NCBI GenBank assembly: GCA_964388665.1
Contig: CAYMBJ010000076.1
Coordinates: forward strand, 1 to 18,417
Source: CALCCV01 sp964388665
GTDB taxonomy: Bacteria; Bdellovibrionota; Bdellovibrionia; Bdellovibrionales; Bdellovibrionaceae
Direction: 5' to 3'
Length of the DNA stretch: 18,417 bases
In this document: positions 1-6,724 of the stretch, in pieces
Layout of the letters: each line of letters starts with the position of its first letter
How positions within the stretch are numbered: position 1 is the first letter of the stretch
Notes under the pieces: generated by a model
What the model was told of the DNA's origin: nothing
Seen by the model: only the letters and a program-made list of their open reading frames with translations
The model's database searches: none
Program-made: the position numbers and the translations under genes

Positions 1-46
1 AGCTTCCGCAGGTCATTCCTTTCACCTTAATTTCAATCATCGTCAT
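1..46 (-). CDS. HMA-type metal-binding protein, N-terminal fragment (possibly mercuric reductase MerA or a metal chaperone)
   Basis: Only the first 15 residues lie in the window, reading MTMIEIKVKGMTCGS. The GMTC motif after a short beta strand is the start of a heavy-metal-associated (HMA) domain, in which the next cysteine of the CxxC pair normally completes the metal site. The start is 11 bp after the stop of the upstream cyclodipeptide synthase gene, so it is probably the fifth gene of the mer operon. Mercuric reductase often carries an HMA domain at its N terminus, which makes merA plausible. A CopZ-like chaperone or a P-type ATPase would begin the same way. A second ATG at position 40 is an alternative start with slightly better spacing from an upstream GAGAG. 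Confidence 0.6.
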   Translation of the reverse strand, partial: MTMIEIKVKGMTCGS

Positions 47-57
47 CTCTCGGCCAT

Positions 58-777
58 TCATGGTCTTGCTCCCTGGTGAACTGTTGTTGATTGCGGAGGC
101 TCAGAACTAATCGGCTCAATCACAACAAAACCTTGTTGCGATGATGGCCCAATGGGTAATCTCCTGTTGAAGAGATTTTCTAAAAATTGAACTCGTTGGT
201 GGTAGCAAAATACGGACGTCTCTTTGCCAACGATAGCCGCCGAGTCCAAGAACAACGGAACTTCGGTCAACAGGTATCGTGCCGCCGATCTCAGCATTTC
301 GTGAGTTAAAACGGTTTCATCGGAGACTCGTCGTTCGAGCACCCAGCGGGAAGCCTCCACGCAGTCAGATTGAAAAGTAGGATCGTTTTCAAAACACTTT
401 TGCACTTCACTATAAAGTGCGACATATTGTGCGTTTATAGAAAGGGTTTCCCAGTTGAGCACCATGGAGCGGGCTTCGGCATCCGAAAATCCAGCGGAAG
501 CTAACGCTCGCTGGATCTTATTTTGGAGATACTGGCACTGACGTCTGGCTTTCCACGCTGCCTTTTCCGCCGTGTAGCCCAAAGCCTCAAGCGTATAGGC
601 AGATGGAATATCTGGCATAAAAAAGTGCATTGAGCGAAAATGACCCCGCCCCCATTGCGCCAGCTTGAAAATCCGCTCCTCCGAAAAATAGCTATTAAAG
701 GGACTGATGCCAAAACAGACGTGATCGCGCCGCTGTAGATTATTGTGGCAGTTTTCCGAAAGCGGCGTCGTCCTCAT
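58..777 (-). CDS. tRNA-dependent cyclodipeptide synthase (CDPS), NYH subfamily
   Basis: The 239-aa protein is the usual size of cyclodipeptide synthases, which take two aminoacyl-tRNAs and release a cyclic dipeptide (diketopiperazine). Several hallmarks of the AlbC family are visible. The GISPFNSYFS segment (residues 23-32) carries the nucleophile Ser25 and Asn28. The RYLLTE segment carries Tyr168 and Glu172 at the same 4-residue spacing as AlbC Tyr178/Glu182. The CYHQ segment carries Tyr192-His193. Asn28 with Tyr192-His193 places it in the NYH subfamily. A G-rich ribosome binding site (GGGGG) lies 4 nt before the ATG. The gene sits 29 bp after merP and 11 bp before an HMA gene, all in one direction, so it appears to be transcribed with the mercury genes. 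No tailoring oxidase or P450 is visible on this side. The amino acids used cannot be read from sequence alone. Confidence 0.93.
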   Translation of the reverse strand: MRTTPLSENCHNNLQRRDHVCFGISPFNSYFSEERIFKLAQWGRGHFRSMHFFMPDIPSAYTLEALGYTAEKAAWKARRQCQYLQNKIQRALASAGFSDAEARSMVLNWETLSINAQYVALYSEVQKCFENDPTFQSDCVEASRWVLERRVSDETVLTHEMLRSAARYLLTEVPLFLDSAAIVGKETSVFCYHQRVQFLENLFNRRLPIGPSSQQGFVVIEPISSEPPQSTTVHQGARP

Positions 778-806
778 TGAACCCCCATTATGATTTCAAA
801 ACCCAA

Positions 807-1205
807 CTACATCTTGCACGGATTGGTATTCGTCTTGTCCCAGTACGCTATGTACCCCACGGCGTCTTTAATCTTTTTTGCGACTTTGCAATCGGTTTCC
901 TGTCCGCGATAATTTTCCTTTGAAAACTTAACGACCGCATGACCAATCTTGTTTTCAGGGTCGGGCGAGTTGATGTCAACTTCCACGACTTCTTTGATCT
1001 TAAGGGAGGGGTCTTTGAGAGCGGCCTTCACTCCAATTTTGCAGCCGCCGCAGTACATGCCTTTGACAAAATAATATCTTTCGACATCAGATTTTGTTTC
1101 TGCACTTTTCTCCGCAGCGTGGGCCCCCGATCCCGTACAGCACGGGCAGGCAAGGAGCGCAAAAGATGTAATTGCCAGTAGAGGAATAAATGAAAATAGT
1201 TTCAT
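807..1205 (-). CDS. merP: MerP-like periplasmic heavy-metal-binding protein
   Basis: This 132-aa protein has an N-terminal signal sequence (hydrophobic residues 4-19) and an HMA domain with GMYCGGC at residues 49-55, whose Cys52 and Cys55 would bind Hg(II) or another soft metal and pass it to MerT. It is longer than classical MerP (about 91 aa). The extra length includes a cysteine cluster CPCC at residues 20-23 and further cysteines at 106 and 130. The export signal is ambiguous: LLAC at 17-20 resembles a lipobox, while AHA at 28-30 would suit signal peptidase I. A GGGAGG ribosome binding site precedes the ATG. The gene follows merT by 20 bp and precedes the CDPS gene. The family assignment is firm; mercury specificity rests on the neighbours. 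Confidence 0.85.
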   Translation of the reverse strand: MKLFSFIPLLAITSFALLACPCCTGSGAHAAEKSAETKSDVERYYFVKGMYCGGCKIGVKAALKDPSLKIKEVVEVDINSPDPENKIGHAVVKFSKENYRGQETDCKVAKKIKDAVGYIAYWDKTNTNPCKM

Positions 1206-1225
1206 GTGAATTTACCTCCCGTGAT

Positions 1226-1576
1226 TCAGATAAATTTTGAGATTATTGTTGGAAAAAATATTGCTGCGAAAACTAAAACGGTCGCAAACCAAAGAACGAT
1301 CTTATTGATTCGGACCGACTTTGGGTTCGAGCAATAGGTTCCGTCGGCGCATTCCGCCGCCGGTTTTTTCTTATAGGTAAAATAGAAAGCAGTTCCCAGT
1401 AGGCCCACCGCTAAAACGATAAACAGCGGCCGATAGGCTTCAAATTTCAAGATAAATCCGGCACCGCTTATTCCTAGAACTGCAAAGGCAATTGGCCCAA
1501 TGCAACAGATAGAAGCAAGAATTGCCGTGAGAACGCTCCCGATTAGAGTTGCTTTATGAACATTGCTGCTAGCCAT
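1226..1576 (-). CDS. merT: Mercuric transport protein MerT
   Basis: The 116-aa inner-membrane protein has three predicted helices (about residues 10-40, 47-68 and 92-112). It keeps the two functional cysteine pairs: vicinal Cys24-Cys25 in the first helix (ASICCIGP) and Cys76/Cys82 in the cytoplasmic loop (AECADGTYC). MerT takes Hg(II) from MerP and moves it into the cytoplasm for reduction. The EAYRPLF segment after helix 1 is also typical. An ATG 39 bases further upstream is in frame, but the start at 1576 is preferred: it gives the classical MerT N terminus, has a GGGGTG ribosome binding site, and begins 4 nt after the merR stop, which suggests translational coupling. Confidence 0.92.
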   Translation of the reverse strand: MASSNVHKATLIGSVLTAILASICCIGPIAFAVLGISGAGFILKFEAYRPLFIVLAVGLLGTAFYFTYKKKPAAECADGTYCSNPKSVRINKIVLWFATVLVFAAIFFPTIISKFI

Positions 1577-1580
1577 ATAG

Positions 1581-2015
1581 TCACCCCATACTTTTTTCGG
1601 ATTTGCAGTCGGCAAGACACTCTAAGAGCGGGCAATCGGCATCAACCTTTCGTTGCCGACATTGTTGAATCAAGTCGGTGAGAACATTTCTTATTCGCTC
1701 CAGGTTGTTGATCTTCTCATTAACCGACCTCAATTGAATCTCTGCCTTGGCCTGAACACTTTGGCATTTTGATTTTTTCTCCGCTTTTAGATTGAGAAGC
1801 TCTTGAATTTCGCTGAGCGAGAAGCCAAGTTCCTTGGCGTGCTTAATGAAGACAATGGTCTTATGGGAATTGTCATCAAAGACTCTGTACCCCGATGCCT
1901 TGCGGGCAAGGGGCATTAAGAGTCCTAATCTTTCGTAAAAGCGGATCGTCTCGATTCCAATTCCCGTCCGTTTGGATAAAGTCCCAATAGTCATTGTGGT
2001 TTTTACCTTTCCCAT
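1581..2015 (-). CDS. merR: MerR-family Hg(II)-responsive regulator
   Basis: The 144-aa protein has the N-terminal winged helix-turn-helix of the MerR family (residues 8-45, with IETIRFYERLGLL) and a dimerisation helix (about 85-118). The three cysteines that bind Hg(II) in Tn501 MerR (Cys82, Cys117, Cys126) are present as Cys84, Cys119 and Cys128 with identical spacing (35 and 9 residues), including the DCPLLE context. This supports mercury over copper, zinc or redox sensing. GGGAGG precedes the first ATG, which supports that start over Met8. The gene is first in the operon and in the same direction as merT, so it should regulate its own synthesis, unlike the divergent merR of Tn501 and Tn21. 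Confidence 0.93.
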   Translation of the reverse strand: MGKVKTTMTIGTLSKRTGIGIETIRFYERLGLLMPLARKASGYRVFDDNSHKTIVFIKHAKELGFSLSEIQELLNLKAEKKSKCQSVQAKAEIQLRSVNEKINNLERIRNVLTDLIQQCRQRKVDADCPLLECLADCKSEKSMG

Positions 2016-2029
2016 GTTCTCCTCCCTTT

Positions 2030-2061
2030 ATTCTACGGTCTGTAGTATACTACAGACTCAA
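2030..2061 (-). promoter_or_regulatory. mer promoter with MerR operator
   Basis: On the minus strand TTGAGT (complement of 2056-2061) and TAGAAT (complement of 2030-2035) are separated by 20 bp, longer than the 17 bp ideal for sigma-70. Inside the spacer lies a perfect 20-bp palindrome at 2038-2057 with half-sites GTCTGTAGTA and TACTACAGAC. A dyad within an over-long spacer is the signature of MerR-activated promoters, where the regulator untwists the DNA. The classical mer operator has a different half-site, so the exact contacts are inferred. Confidence 0.88.
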
Positions 2062-2103
2062 GTTAAATTTTAATCCCTTGAATTTACTGCACATTTTCAA
2101 AGT

Positions 2104-2120
2104 CCAGCAGGGCTGGCTTT
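2104..2120 (+). terminator. weak hairpin followed by a short T run
   Basis: CCAGC-AGG-GCTGG followed by CTTTT could be a weak rightward terminator between the mer promoter and the RIT end. No rightward gene lies immediately before it, so its role is doubtful. It could instead be part of the sequence recognised by the recombinases. Confidence 0.25.
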
Positions 2121-2130
2121 TACCGGATTT

Positions 2131-2143
2131 GGATTATGCGGAC
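2131..2143. repeat. left terminal inverted repeat of the RIT element
   Basis: GGATTATGCGGAC here pairs with GTCCACATAATCC at 5530-5542 with one mismatch, in inverted orientation, enclosing the three recombinases. It overlaps a local dyad (ATTAT at 2133-2137, ATAAT at 2147-2151), as expected for a tyrosine recombinase site with two inverted arms. Confidence 0.65.
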
Positions 2144-2154
2144 CTTATAATGCC

Positions 2155-3159
2155 TCAAAGGTTGTCAAGCCAAGCGAGCAGGCTGTCATTCATCGCGAGT
2201 CGTCTGTTCTGTCCAGTGGGCGCGACCATTGAACTGAGCGCTTTGCGCTTCATTTCAAGGTCGATCTCAAGATACCGATTTGTCGTGGTCACGTCGGCGT
2301 GTCCAAGCCAGCAGCGAATGGTGTTGAGATCGACCCCGGCCTGAAGCAAATGCAGCGCGGTCGTGTGCCGGAACGTATGAGGATGGATGTTCTTCCTACT
2401 TAAAGTTGGTGTGCTCTTCATAGCCATCTGAACATATTTCTCGATGATATAAGTCACACCGAATCTGGTGAGCTTCTTGCCCTGACCGTTCGTAAAAACT
2501 GGCTCCGATGAATTTGGATCGACTTGCCGCTCGCTCAAATGGCGGTGAATCCGCACAGCCGTTTCTCGCCAGAGAGGACAAAAACGCTCCTTCCGGCCCT
2601 TTCCAAAAATTTTCGCCGAGGGAGATCCGTCCAATCTGAGATCGGAAGCCTTTAGATCGACGACTTCTTGTACGCGGGCACCCGTATTGTGCAGGAAGCG
2701 AAGAAGAGCATCATCACGGCGACCAGCCGGAGATTCCAGATTCACCTGCCGCAAAATTACCGCTAGTTCCTCTTTGGTAAGATAGTCCATCGACTTCGAT
2801 TCCGTTTTCTTCGTCGGGATCGTGAGAATTTGCGCGGACAATTCCACAGCTTCGGGGTCCGTCAGCGCCACATACCGAAAAAATGAGCGGATAGCGGCAA
2901 GGCGATGATTTCGAGTTGAGATGCTATTTCCGTTCTCTGACTCAATAGATTCCAAGAAATCTAACACACGCCGATGCTCCAGGTCTGCGAGCTTGAGTTC
3001 TGCAACCGAGCGCTTTTTCACCTTTGCAACGTAACAGAGGAGCTGCTTCAGACTGTCTCTGTATGCCCAAATCGTGTTCGGGCTCGCATTGCATTGGCGT
3101 GGTTGATAGTCCGATAGAAACAACCGCAAGTGACTCCCAAGAGTATTTACCGCTTTCAT
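2155..3159 (-). CDS. Tyrosine recombinase, third gene of the RIT trio
   Basis: The 334-aa protein has an N-terminal SAM-like core-binding domain (about residues 5-115) and a C-terminal catalytic domain. The catalytic set is complete: Arg162 (NTGARVQE), Lys190 in the GKGRK turn, His261 and Arg264 (HTFRH), His287 (LGHAD) and the nucleophile Tyr296 (TNRYLE). Tyrosine recombinases cut and rejoin DNA through a covalent 3'-phosphotyrosine. In RIT elements the three proteins are thought to act together. The start overlaps the stop of the middle recombinase by 4 bp. The family is certain; the third-position assignment follows from order and size. Confidence 0.93.
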   Translation of the reverse strand: MKAVNTLGSHLRLFLSDYQPRQCNASPNTIWAYRDSLKQLLCYVAKVKKRSVAELKLADLEHRRVLDFLESIESENGNSISTRNHRLAAIRSFFRYVALTDPEAVELSAQILTIPTKKTESKSMDYLTKEELAVILRQVNLESPAGRRDDALLRFLHNTGARVQEVVDLKASDLRLDGSPSAKIFGKGRKERFCPLWRETAVRIHRHLSERQVDPNSSEPVFTNGQGKKLTRFGVTYIIEKYVQMAMKSTPTLSRKNIHPHTFRHTTALHLLQAGVDLNTIRCWLGHADVTTTNRYLEIDLEMKRKALSSMVAPTGQNRRLAMNDSLLAWLDNL

Positions 3160-4130
3160 GTGCGAACCTCCGCAGCCGAAAATGAAGTTTCAAATCGGCG
3201 ACTGGCTTCCATGAGAACTTCAGGCATGTACTGAAGGTAGTGCTGCGTCGATTGGATATTTATATGACCAAGGTAAGTAGAAAGGCTCGGCATCAAGAGC
3301 GGAACGTCCCTTCCTTCCTGATACCATTCCAGGAGCCGGTGAACCGCAAAACTGTGCCGCAGGTCATGAACGCGAGGCCCGCATCTTCCATGCAGGGGCT
3401 TGATGCCAGCCTTTCTCATAAGGCGCATCAGTGCGATTTTCATAAAATCTCGGCTGGGGCGGCCATTGTATGGAGACCAGATTAAAGCCGATTCAGGATT
3501 TGTTGGCACGTCAATCTCGTTTCGGCGCTTGAGATACTCGTCGATCATTCGGCGCATGGATGTTGAGGCCGGGACCAGCCGCGTTTTACCGAATTTCGTC
3601 CTCCGAATTTTTAGTACGCCTTCATGAGGATCATAATCGCCAACGTCGAGGGAAATTACTTCGCCAATTCTCAGTCCGCAGGCGAAAAGAAGAGCAACAA
3701 CAAGCTCGAAGGTCCTTGGCCTCAGTGGGTCTTTCGGCATGGGGCGAATCATGCGAGTTTCAGACAGCAGCTTACTAACGTCCTCTTTCGAAAAGACGTA
3801 GGGCTTAAAAATTGGTTTACGAATGACCGCGAACTGCTCTCTTCCGGAAGTTTCAGGGTTTAGACCGCGCAGGAATTTGCAAAGCAGGAAAATTGCAGAC
3901 CGGTACCCACGCTGGGTCACTGGATTTAGATGCGCAAACGTATCAAACCACTCCGTGAGTATTTCCTTAGTCAGGGCTTTCGCGTGCGGATGACGGTCAA
4001 TAAGGAATTTATCAAGTCTGCCCATCAACCAAAAATGATCATCGTATTTCCCGAGCCCGCTCATGATCGTCGTAAAGCGGTCAAACTCCCGCGCGAGTGG
4101 TCCATTAAAGCGTTTCTTGCTCCGACTCAT
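3156..4130 (-). CDS. Tyrosine recombinase, second gene of the RIT trio
   Basis: The 324-aa protein is a complete tyrosine recombinase. The core-binding domain spans roughly residues 30-100. The catalytic residues are Arg154 (CGLRIGE), a lysine in the 179-182 turn, His255 and Arg258 (HDLRH), His289 (LGHIN) and Tyr298 (TQHYLQ). The stretch between HDLRH and LGHIN is longer than in XerC/D, a feature often seen in the middle RIT protein. It overlaps both neighbours by 4 bp (ATGA junctions), so all three are probably made in fixed ratio from one transcript. Confidence 0.93.
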   Translation of the reverse strand: MSRSKKRFNGPLAREFDRFTTIMSGLGKYDDHFWLMGRLDKFLIDRHPHAKALTKEILTEWFDTFAHLNPVTQRGYRSAIFLLCKFLRGLNPETSGREQFAVIRKPIFKPYVFSKEDVSKLLSETRMIRPMPKDPLRPRTFELVVALLFACGLRIGEVISLDVGDYDPHEGVLKIRRTKFGKTRLVPASTSMRRMIDEYLKRRNEIDVPTNPESALIWSPYNGRPSRDFMKIALMRLMRKAGIKPLHGRCGPRVHDLRHSFAVHRLLEWYQEGRDVPLLMPSLSTYLGHINIQSTQHYLQYMPEVLMEASRRFETSFSAAEVRT

Positions 4131-5392
4131 TGCGCACCTCCCGGAAGCTCAAGAGCGACTTGCCGCAGATCGGAAACGGCGAGCTTGCAGTACCAAAAGG
4201 TGGAGTTCGGATTTCGGTGGCCGAGTATATCACCAATCGTCTTTAGCGATTTGCCGCTTCGGAGTAGGTTTGTTGCGCGAGTATGCCGAAAGATATGCGA
4301 TCCTCGTTTCGCGCTTTTCACGTTCGCACAATTAAATCCCTTGGAAACAACGCGCGCGATTCCCGCGGTAGTCATTGGGCGATAGGGAGCGTTGGTGCTC
4401 ACAAAAAGCGAGCGCACCTTCGCTCGTTTCGGACGGCCCCGGCGAAGATAATCGATGATGGCGCGTGAGACGGATGGTACGAGGGGCAAATCGAGATTTC
4501 GACGGGTCTTTGTTTGTTTTACGTGAATGATCTGCGATCTCCAGTTGATGTCGTTTAGCTGGAGACGAGTGAGCTCACCGCCCCGAAGGCCATAAGTTTT
4601 CAGCATTAGCAGTAACGCGTAGTCGCGTTTTCCATTGGGTGTAGCCCTATCGACTCCCTTGAGTGTGGCCTGGACGTCGGCCTCCGTGAGAATTGTCGGC
4701 AACGCCGCGTGTTTGTAGTGTCGGCGACTTGGTAAAAACGGCCGACAGCCGTCGCCGACGATCTGTTTTGTTCTCAGGAATCGAAGGAACCCCTTGAGGA
4801 AACCTACAACCTGCTGCCTGACCGTTGGAGTGCTAGGATTTTCACAGGCTAAAATGAAGTTCTCGATATCCTTCCCGTTCATCAACGTGTAATCAAGCGA
4901 GTGATCGGCAAGCCAGCCGTGAAATTTCTTGGCAACCTTTCGGAGATTGTAAATGGTCGCCTCGGAAAGCCCGCGATGCACACGCAAGAACTGGAAATAC
5001 TCGTGCAAGATGAACTGACCGGCGTCCGCAGGCTTTTGCTCGGGGGCAAGTCCCTTGATCCGAAGATAAGTCAGCAAGCTATTTACAGCCGCTGACTGAC
5101 ACTTGCCGATACTCTTTGGGTGCGATTCTCGGCGCGGGAAGGGGCCTGAGTACGATCTTCTGTACCATTGCTGAAAGCGCGCAACGTGAGAACTATCCAG
5201 ATCCGCAAGCTTGATCCGCTTCGCCTTCTGAAAACCGGCAAAGGCCCTCAGATGTCCGAGATAACCGTGAAGGGTTGTTCGCGAATATCCTCGATCCATC
5301 ATCCAACATAAGTACCCATCAATGTGGGAACTCAGCGCGGAAGACTGGTATCCGCGAAGGCCGATGGCCCTCGTCCTAAATTTATTTAGCAT
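4127..5392 (-). CDS. Tyrosine recombinase, first gene of the RIT trio
   Basis: From the start chosen here the protein has 421 aa, the largest of the three. It has an extra N-terminal helical region (about residues 1-115), a core-binding domain (about 120-215) and a catalytic domain with Arg270 (YGLRGGE), a lysine near 295, His366 and Arg369 (HIFRH), His392 (LGHRN) and Tyr401 (TFWYCK). An ATG at 5449 would add 19 residues but has no ribosome binding site. The ATG at 5392 is preceded by AGGAG at 8 nt and is preferred. The stop overlaps the start of the second recombinase by 4 bp. Confidence 0.9.
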   Translation of the reverse strand: MLNKFRTRAIGLRGYQSSALSSHIDGYLCWMMDRGYSRTTLHGYLGHLRAFAGFQKAKRIKLADLDSSHVARFQQWYRRSYSGPFPRRESHPKSIGKCQSAAVNSLLTYLRIKGLAPEQKPADAGQFILHEYFQFLRVHRGLSEATIYNLRKVAKKFHGWLADHSLDYTLMNGKDIENFILACENPSTPTVRQQVVGFLKGFLRFLRTKQIVGDGCRPFLPSRRHYKHAALPTILTEADVQATLKGVDRATPNGKRDYALLLMLKTYGLRGGELTRLQLNDINWRSQIIHVKQTKTRRNLDLPLVPSVSRAIIDYLRRGRPKRAKVRSLFVSTNAPYRPMTTAGIARVVSKGFNCANVKSAKRGSHIFRHTRATNLLRSGKSLKTIGDILGHRNPNSTFWYCKLAVSDLRQVALELPGGAQ

Positions 5393-5529
5393 AGTCCTAC
5401 TCCTATTCCCGTCGGGAATTCGACGTAGGACGGCTATAGCTTGGGACATCCGGGGGCGGAAGCGCAGGGTCGGATTTATGTGTAGCGATATGGCCGTAAA
5501 GGCTTGAAATCACTTTTACCACGAGCACA

Positions 5530-5542
5530 GTCCACATAATCC
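5530..5542. repeat. right terminal inverted repeat of the RIT element
   Basis: GTCCACATAATCC is the inverted partner of 2131-2143 (12 of 13). It lies upstream of ritA, so any ritA promoter would lie just inside the element. An 8-2-8 palindrome follows 8 bp further out. Confidence 0.65.
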
Positions 5543-5998
5543 AGCGCCTAACATAACAGATGTTATGTCGAGCACCACATACCATCTGAAATCGAATAGT
5601 GAGTTCGAAACTCAGATGGGGTTGATCTTGTTGATTTTGGTTCATTAAGAACCTCCCTTCGCCCCGCGAGCCATGTGCCTTGAGGGAGTTTTTAAGGGAC
5701 CACAAATTTACAAGGCAGCCTAAATTGAATTTCGATTATTAACAAATAGCAGACCACCTTTGGATTTTGTCCTGCGCGCTCCATAGAACTTCTTTTCGGT
5801 TTTCCTCAGCAGTCCACTCACGCCAGCAGCTTCGCTCAAAGCTGTCATGGGTCCTGCCGCTACCGCTCTTTTAGAGAGCTCACGCAGTTCGGAAGAACCA
5901 CGAAGTTCTACCGCTTGCTCTCTTCCTCTACGGGTTCCTGATCTTCTACGAAGGAACCCTCGAACAGAGGGAAAAACAAACAATCCAAAGGAGGATTT
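5543..5998. other. gene-free stretch rich in inverted repeats
   Basis: No convincing gene is seen on either strand. Notable structures are a perfect 8-2-8 palindrome at 5551-5568 (ACATAACA/TGTTATGT), an 8-bp inverted repeat at 5582-5589 and 5612-5619 (CCATCTGA/TCAGATGG), and small hairpins between 5850 and 5920. The last part is the leader of the small gene at 5999. The first two may belong to the RIT recombination region or its insertion site. Confidence 0.6.
5923..5973 (+). promoter_or_regulatory. leader stem-loop upstream of the 118-aa gene
   Basis: GGGTTCC (5932-5938) pairs with GGAACCC (5953-5959), and an outer CCTCT (5925-5929) pairs with AGAGG (5966-5970), giving a two-tier hairpin. 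It ends about 25 nt before the ribosome binding site of the gene at 5999. It could stabilise the transcript or attenuate expression. There is no T run after it, so it is not a plain terminator. Confidence 0.4.
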
Positions 5999-6355
5999 AT
6001 GCAAAATACAAATAATCAATCACAAGCTCACGGCTTTATTTCAGATGTTCGAATCTTTAGAAATGCTGAACGCAATACCCTAATTCACTTCATCTCGGAC
6101 GGGGCCCGGATCGAACTCCCAATAAGCACATACATAAAAGTCCTTGGAGTTTCATCCGCAGAAAACAATTTTGATCGAGCCGAGATGACCAGCCAGGCAC
6201 TACATCTTGGACTCATTGTACAACCGAACCTGTACCTCAGCAAAAATGGCGAGTATGTAATTCATAGGTTCCTAGGTATCCGAATCTCAAAGCACACAAA
6301 TTACTATAAGCAAATTCTCGGAATTCCTTTTACAAAGAAAGTTCAGTCCGCCTAG
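5999..6355 (+). CDS. hypothetical protein, 118 aa
   Basis: This small rightward gene starts 7 nt after a near-perfect ribosome binding site (AAAGGAGG), the strongest support that it is real. I do not recognise the protein. It is soluble by appearance, with no signal peptide, no membrane segment and no cysteine. A mixed alpha/beta core is followed by a basic C terminus (KKVQSA). The predicted segment DGARIELPISTYIKVLG resembles the start of a small DNA- or nucleotide-handling domain, but that is not enough for a function. It stands alone between the RIT element and a structured non-coding region, with a strong intrinsic terminator about 200 bp downstream. It may be plasmid-, phage- or island-borne. 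Confidence 0.6.
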   Translation: MQNTNNQSQAHGFISDVRIFRNAERNTLIHFISDGARIELPISTYIKVLGVSSAENNFDRAEMTSQALHLGLIVQPNLYLSKNGEYVIHRFLGIRISKHTNYYKQILGIPFTKKVQSA

Positions 6356-6557
6356 TTCAGGCCGTAGTTCCTCATTCTTACAAAACAAATTAAGTGGAAG
6401 GCCCTGGCGTCTTCCACTCATGGACTCTGGAATTCCAATCAAAAAATTACAAAGCACATTCATCAAGCATCCTAACGCATCGACCACAACTGCCCGGACT
6501 TCAAGAGGACTTAAGCGCAGCCGAGTACCAACGCGAACAAAGAAGGAACCAAATCGA

Positions 6558-6594
6558 TATTGCCCTTCTTCGAAGGGCAATAGTCTTTTCTTTT
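6558..6594 (+). terminator. intrinsic terminator
   Basis: An 11-bp perfect stem (TATTGCCCTTC and GAAGGGCAATA) with a 3-nt TTC loop is followed by GTCTTTTCTTTT. This is a good rightward rho-independent terminator and probably ends the transcript of the 118-aa gene about 200 bp upstream. Confidence 0.75.
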
Positions 6595-6724
6595 GGCGAG
6601 AATGGCACAGATTGCATTTTCGATCTTTCACTCAAAGATTCCCGCCAATCCCTTCGGGCTTGTCATGAATCTTGACCGACTTCGCGGGTGAAAGCTCGAA
6701 GCAATCAGCGCCATTCCCGCCAAA
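6592..6724. repeat. long imperfect palindrome (about 38-bp arms)
   Basis: The left arm 6592-6631 and the right arm 6688-6724 pair with 33 of 37 matches and one 3-nt bulge. The first 24 bases match at 21 positions (TTTGGCGRGAATGGCRCWGATTGC) and the inner 13 at 12. The 56-nt loop contains a second stem (AAGATT 6635-6640 with AATCTT 6668-6673). It overlaps no convincing gene. It may encode a structured RNA, be a miniature transposon-like element, or be a DNA structure recognised by a protein. Confidence 0.7.

Larger units (their letters stand above)
2131..5542 (-). mobile_element. RIT element (recombinase in trio) with terminal inverted repeats
   Basis: Three distinct tyrosine recombinase genes run in one direction with 4-bp overlaps, the organisation that defines RIT elements. 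The span is bounded by an inverted repeat: 2131-2143 and the reverse complement of 5530-5542 agree at 12 of 13 bases (GTCCRCATAATCC). The left repeat lies 11 bp beyond the ritC stop and the right one about 140 bp before ritA. The element sits between the mer operon and the structured region to the right. I saw no obvious target duplication next to the repeats. The ends are my proposal; the true ends could lie slightly further out. Confidence 0.75.

Noticed and set aside
5403..6019. Two leftward reading frames of about 100 aa between the RIT element and the 118-aa gene.
   Set aside because: No ribosome binding sites, low-complexity or implausible composition, and overlap with ritA or with strong inverted repeats.
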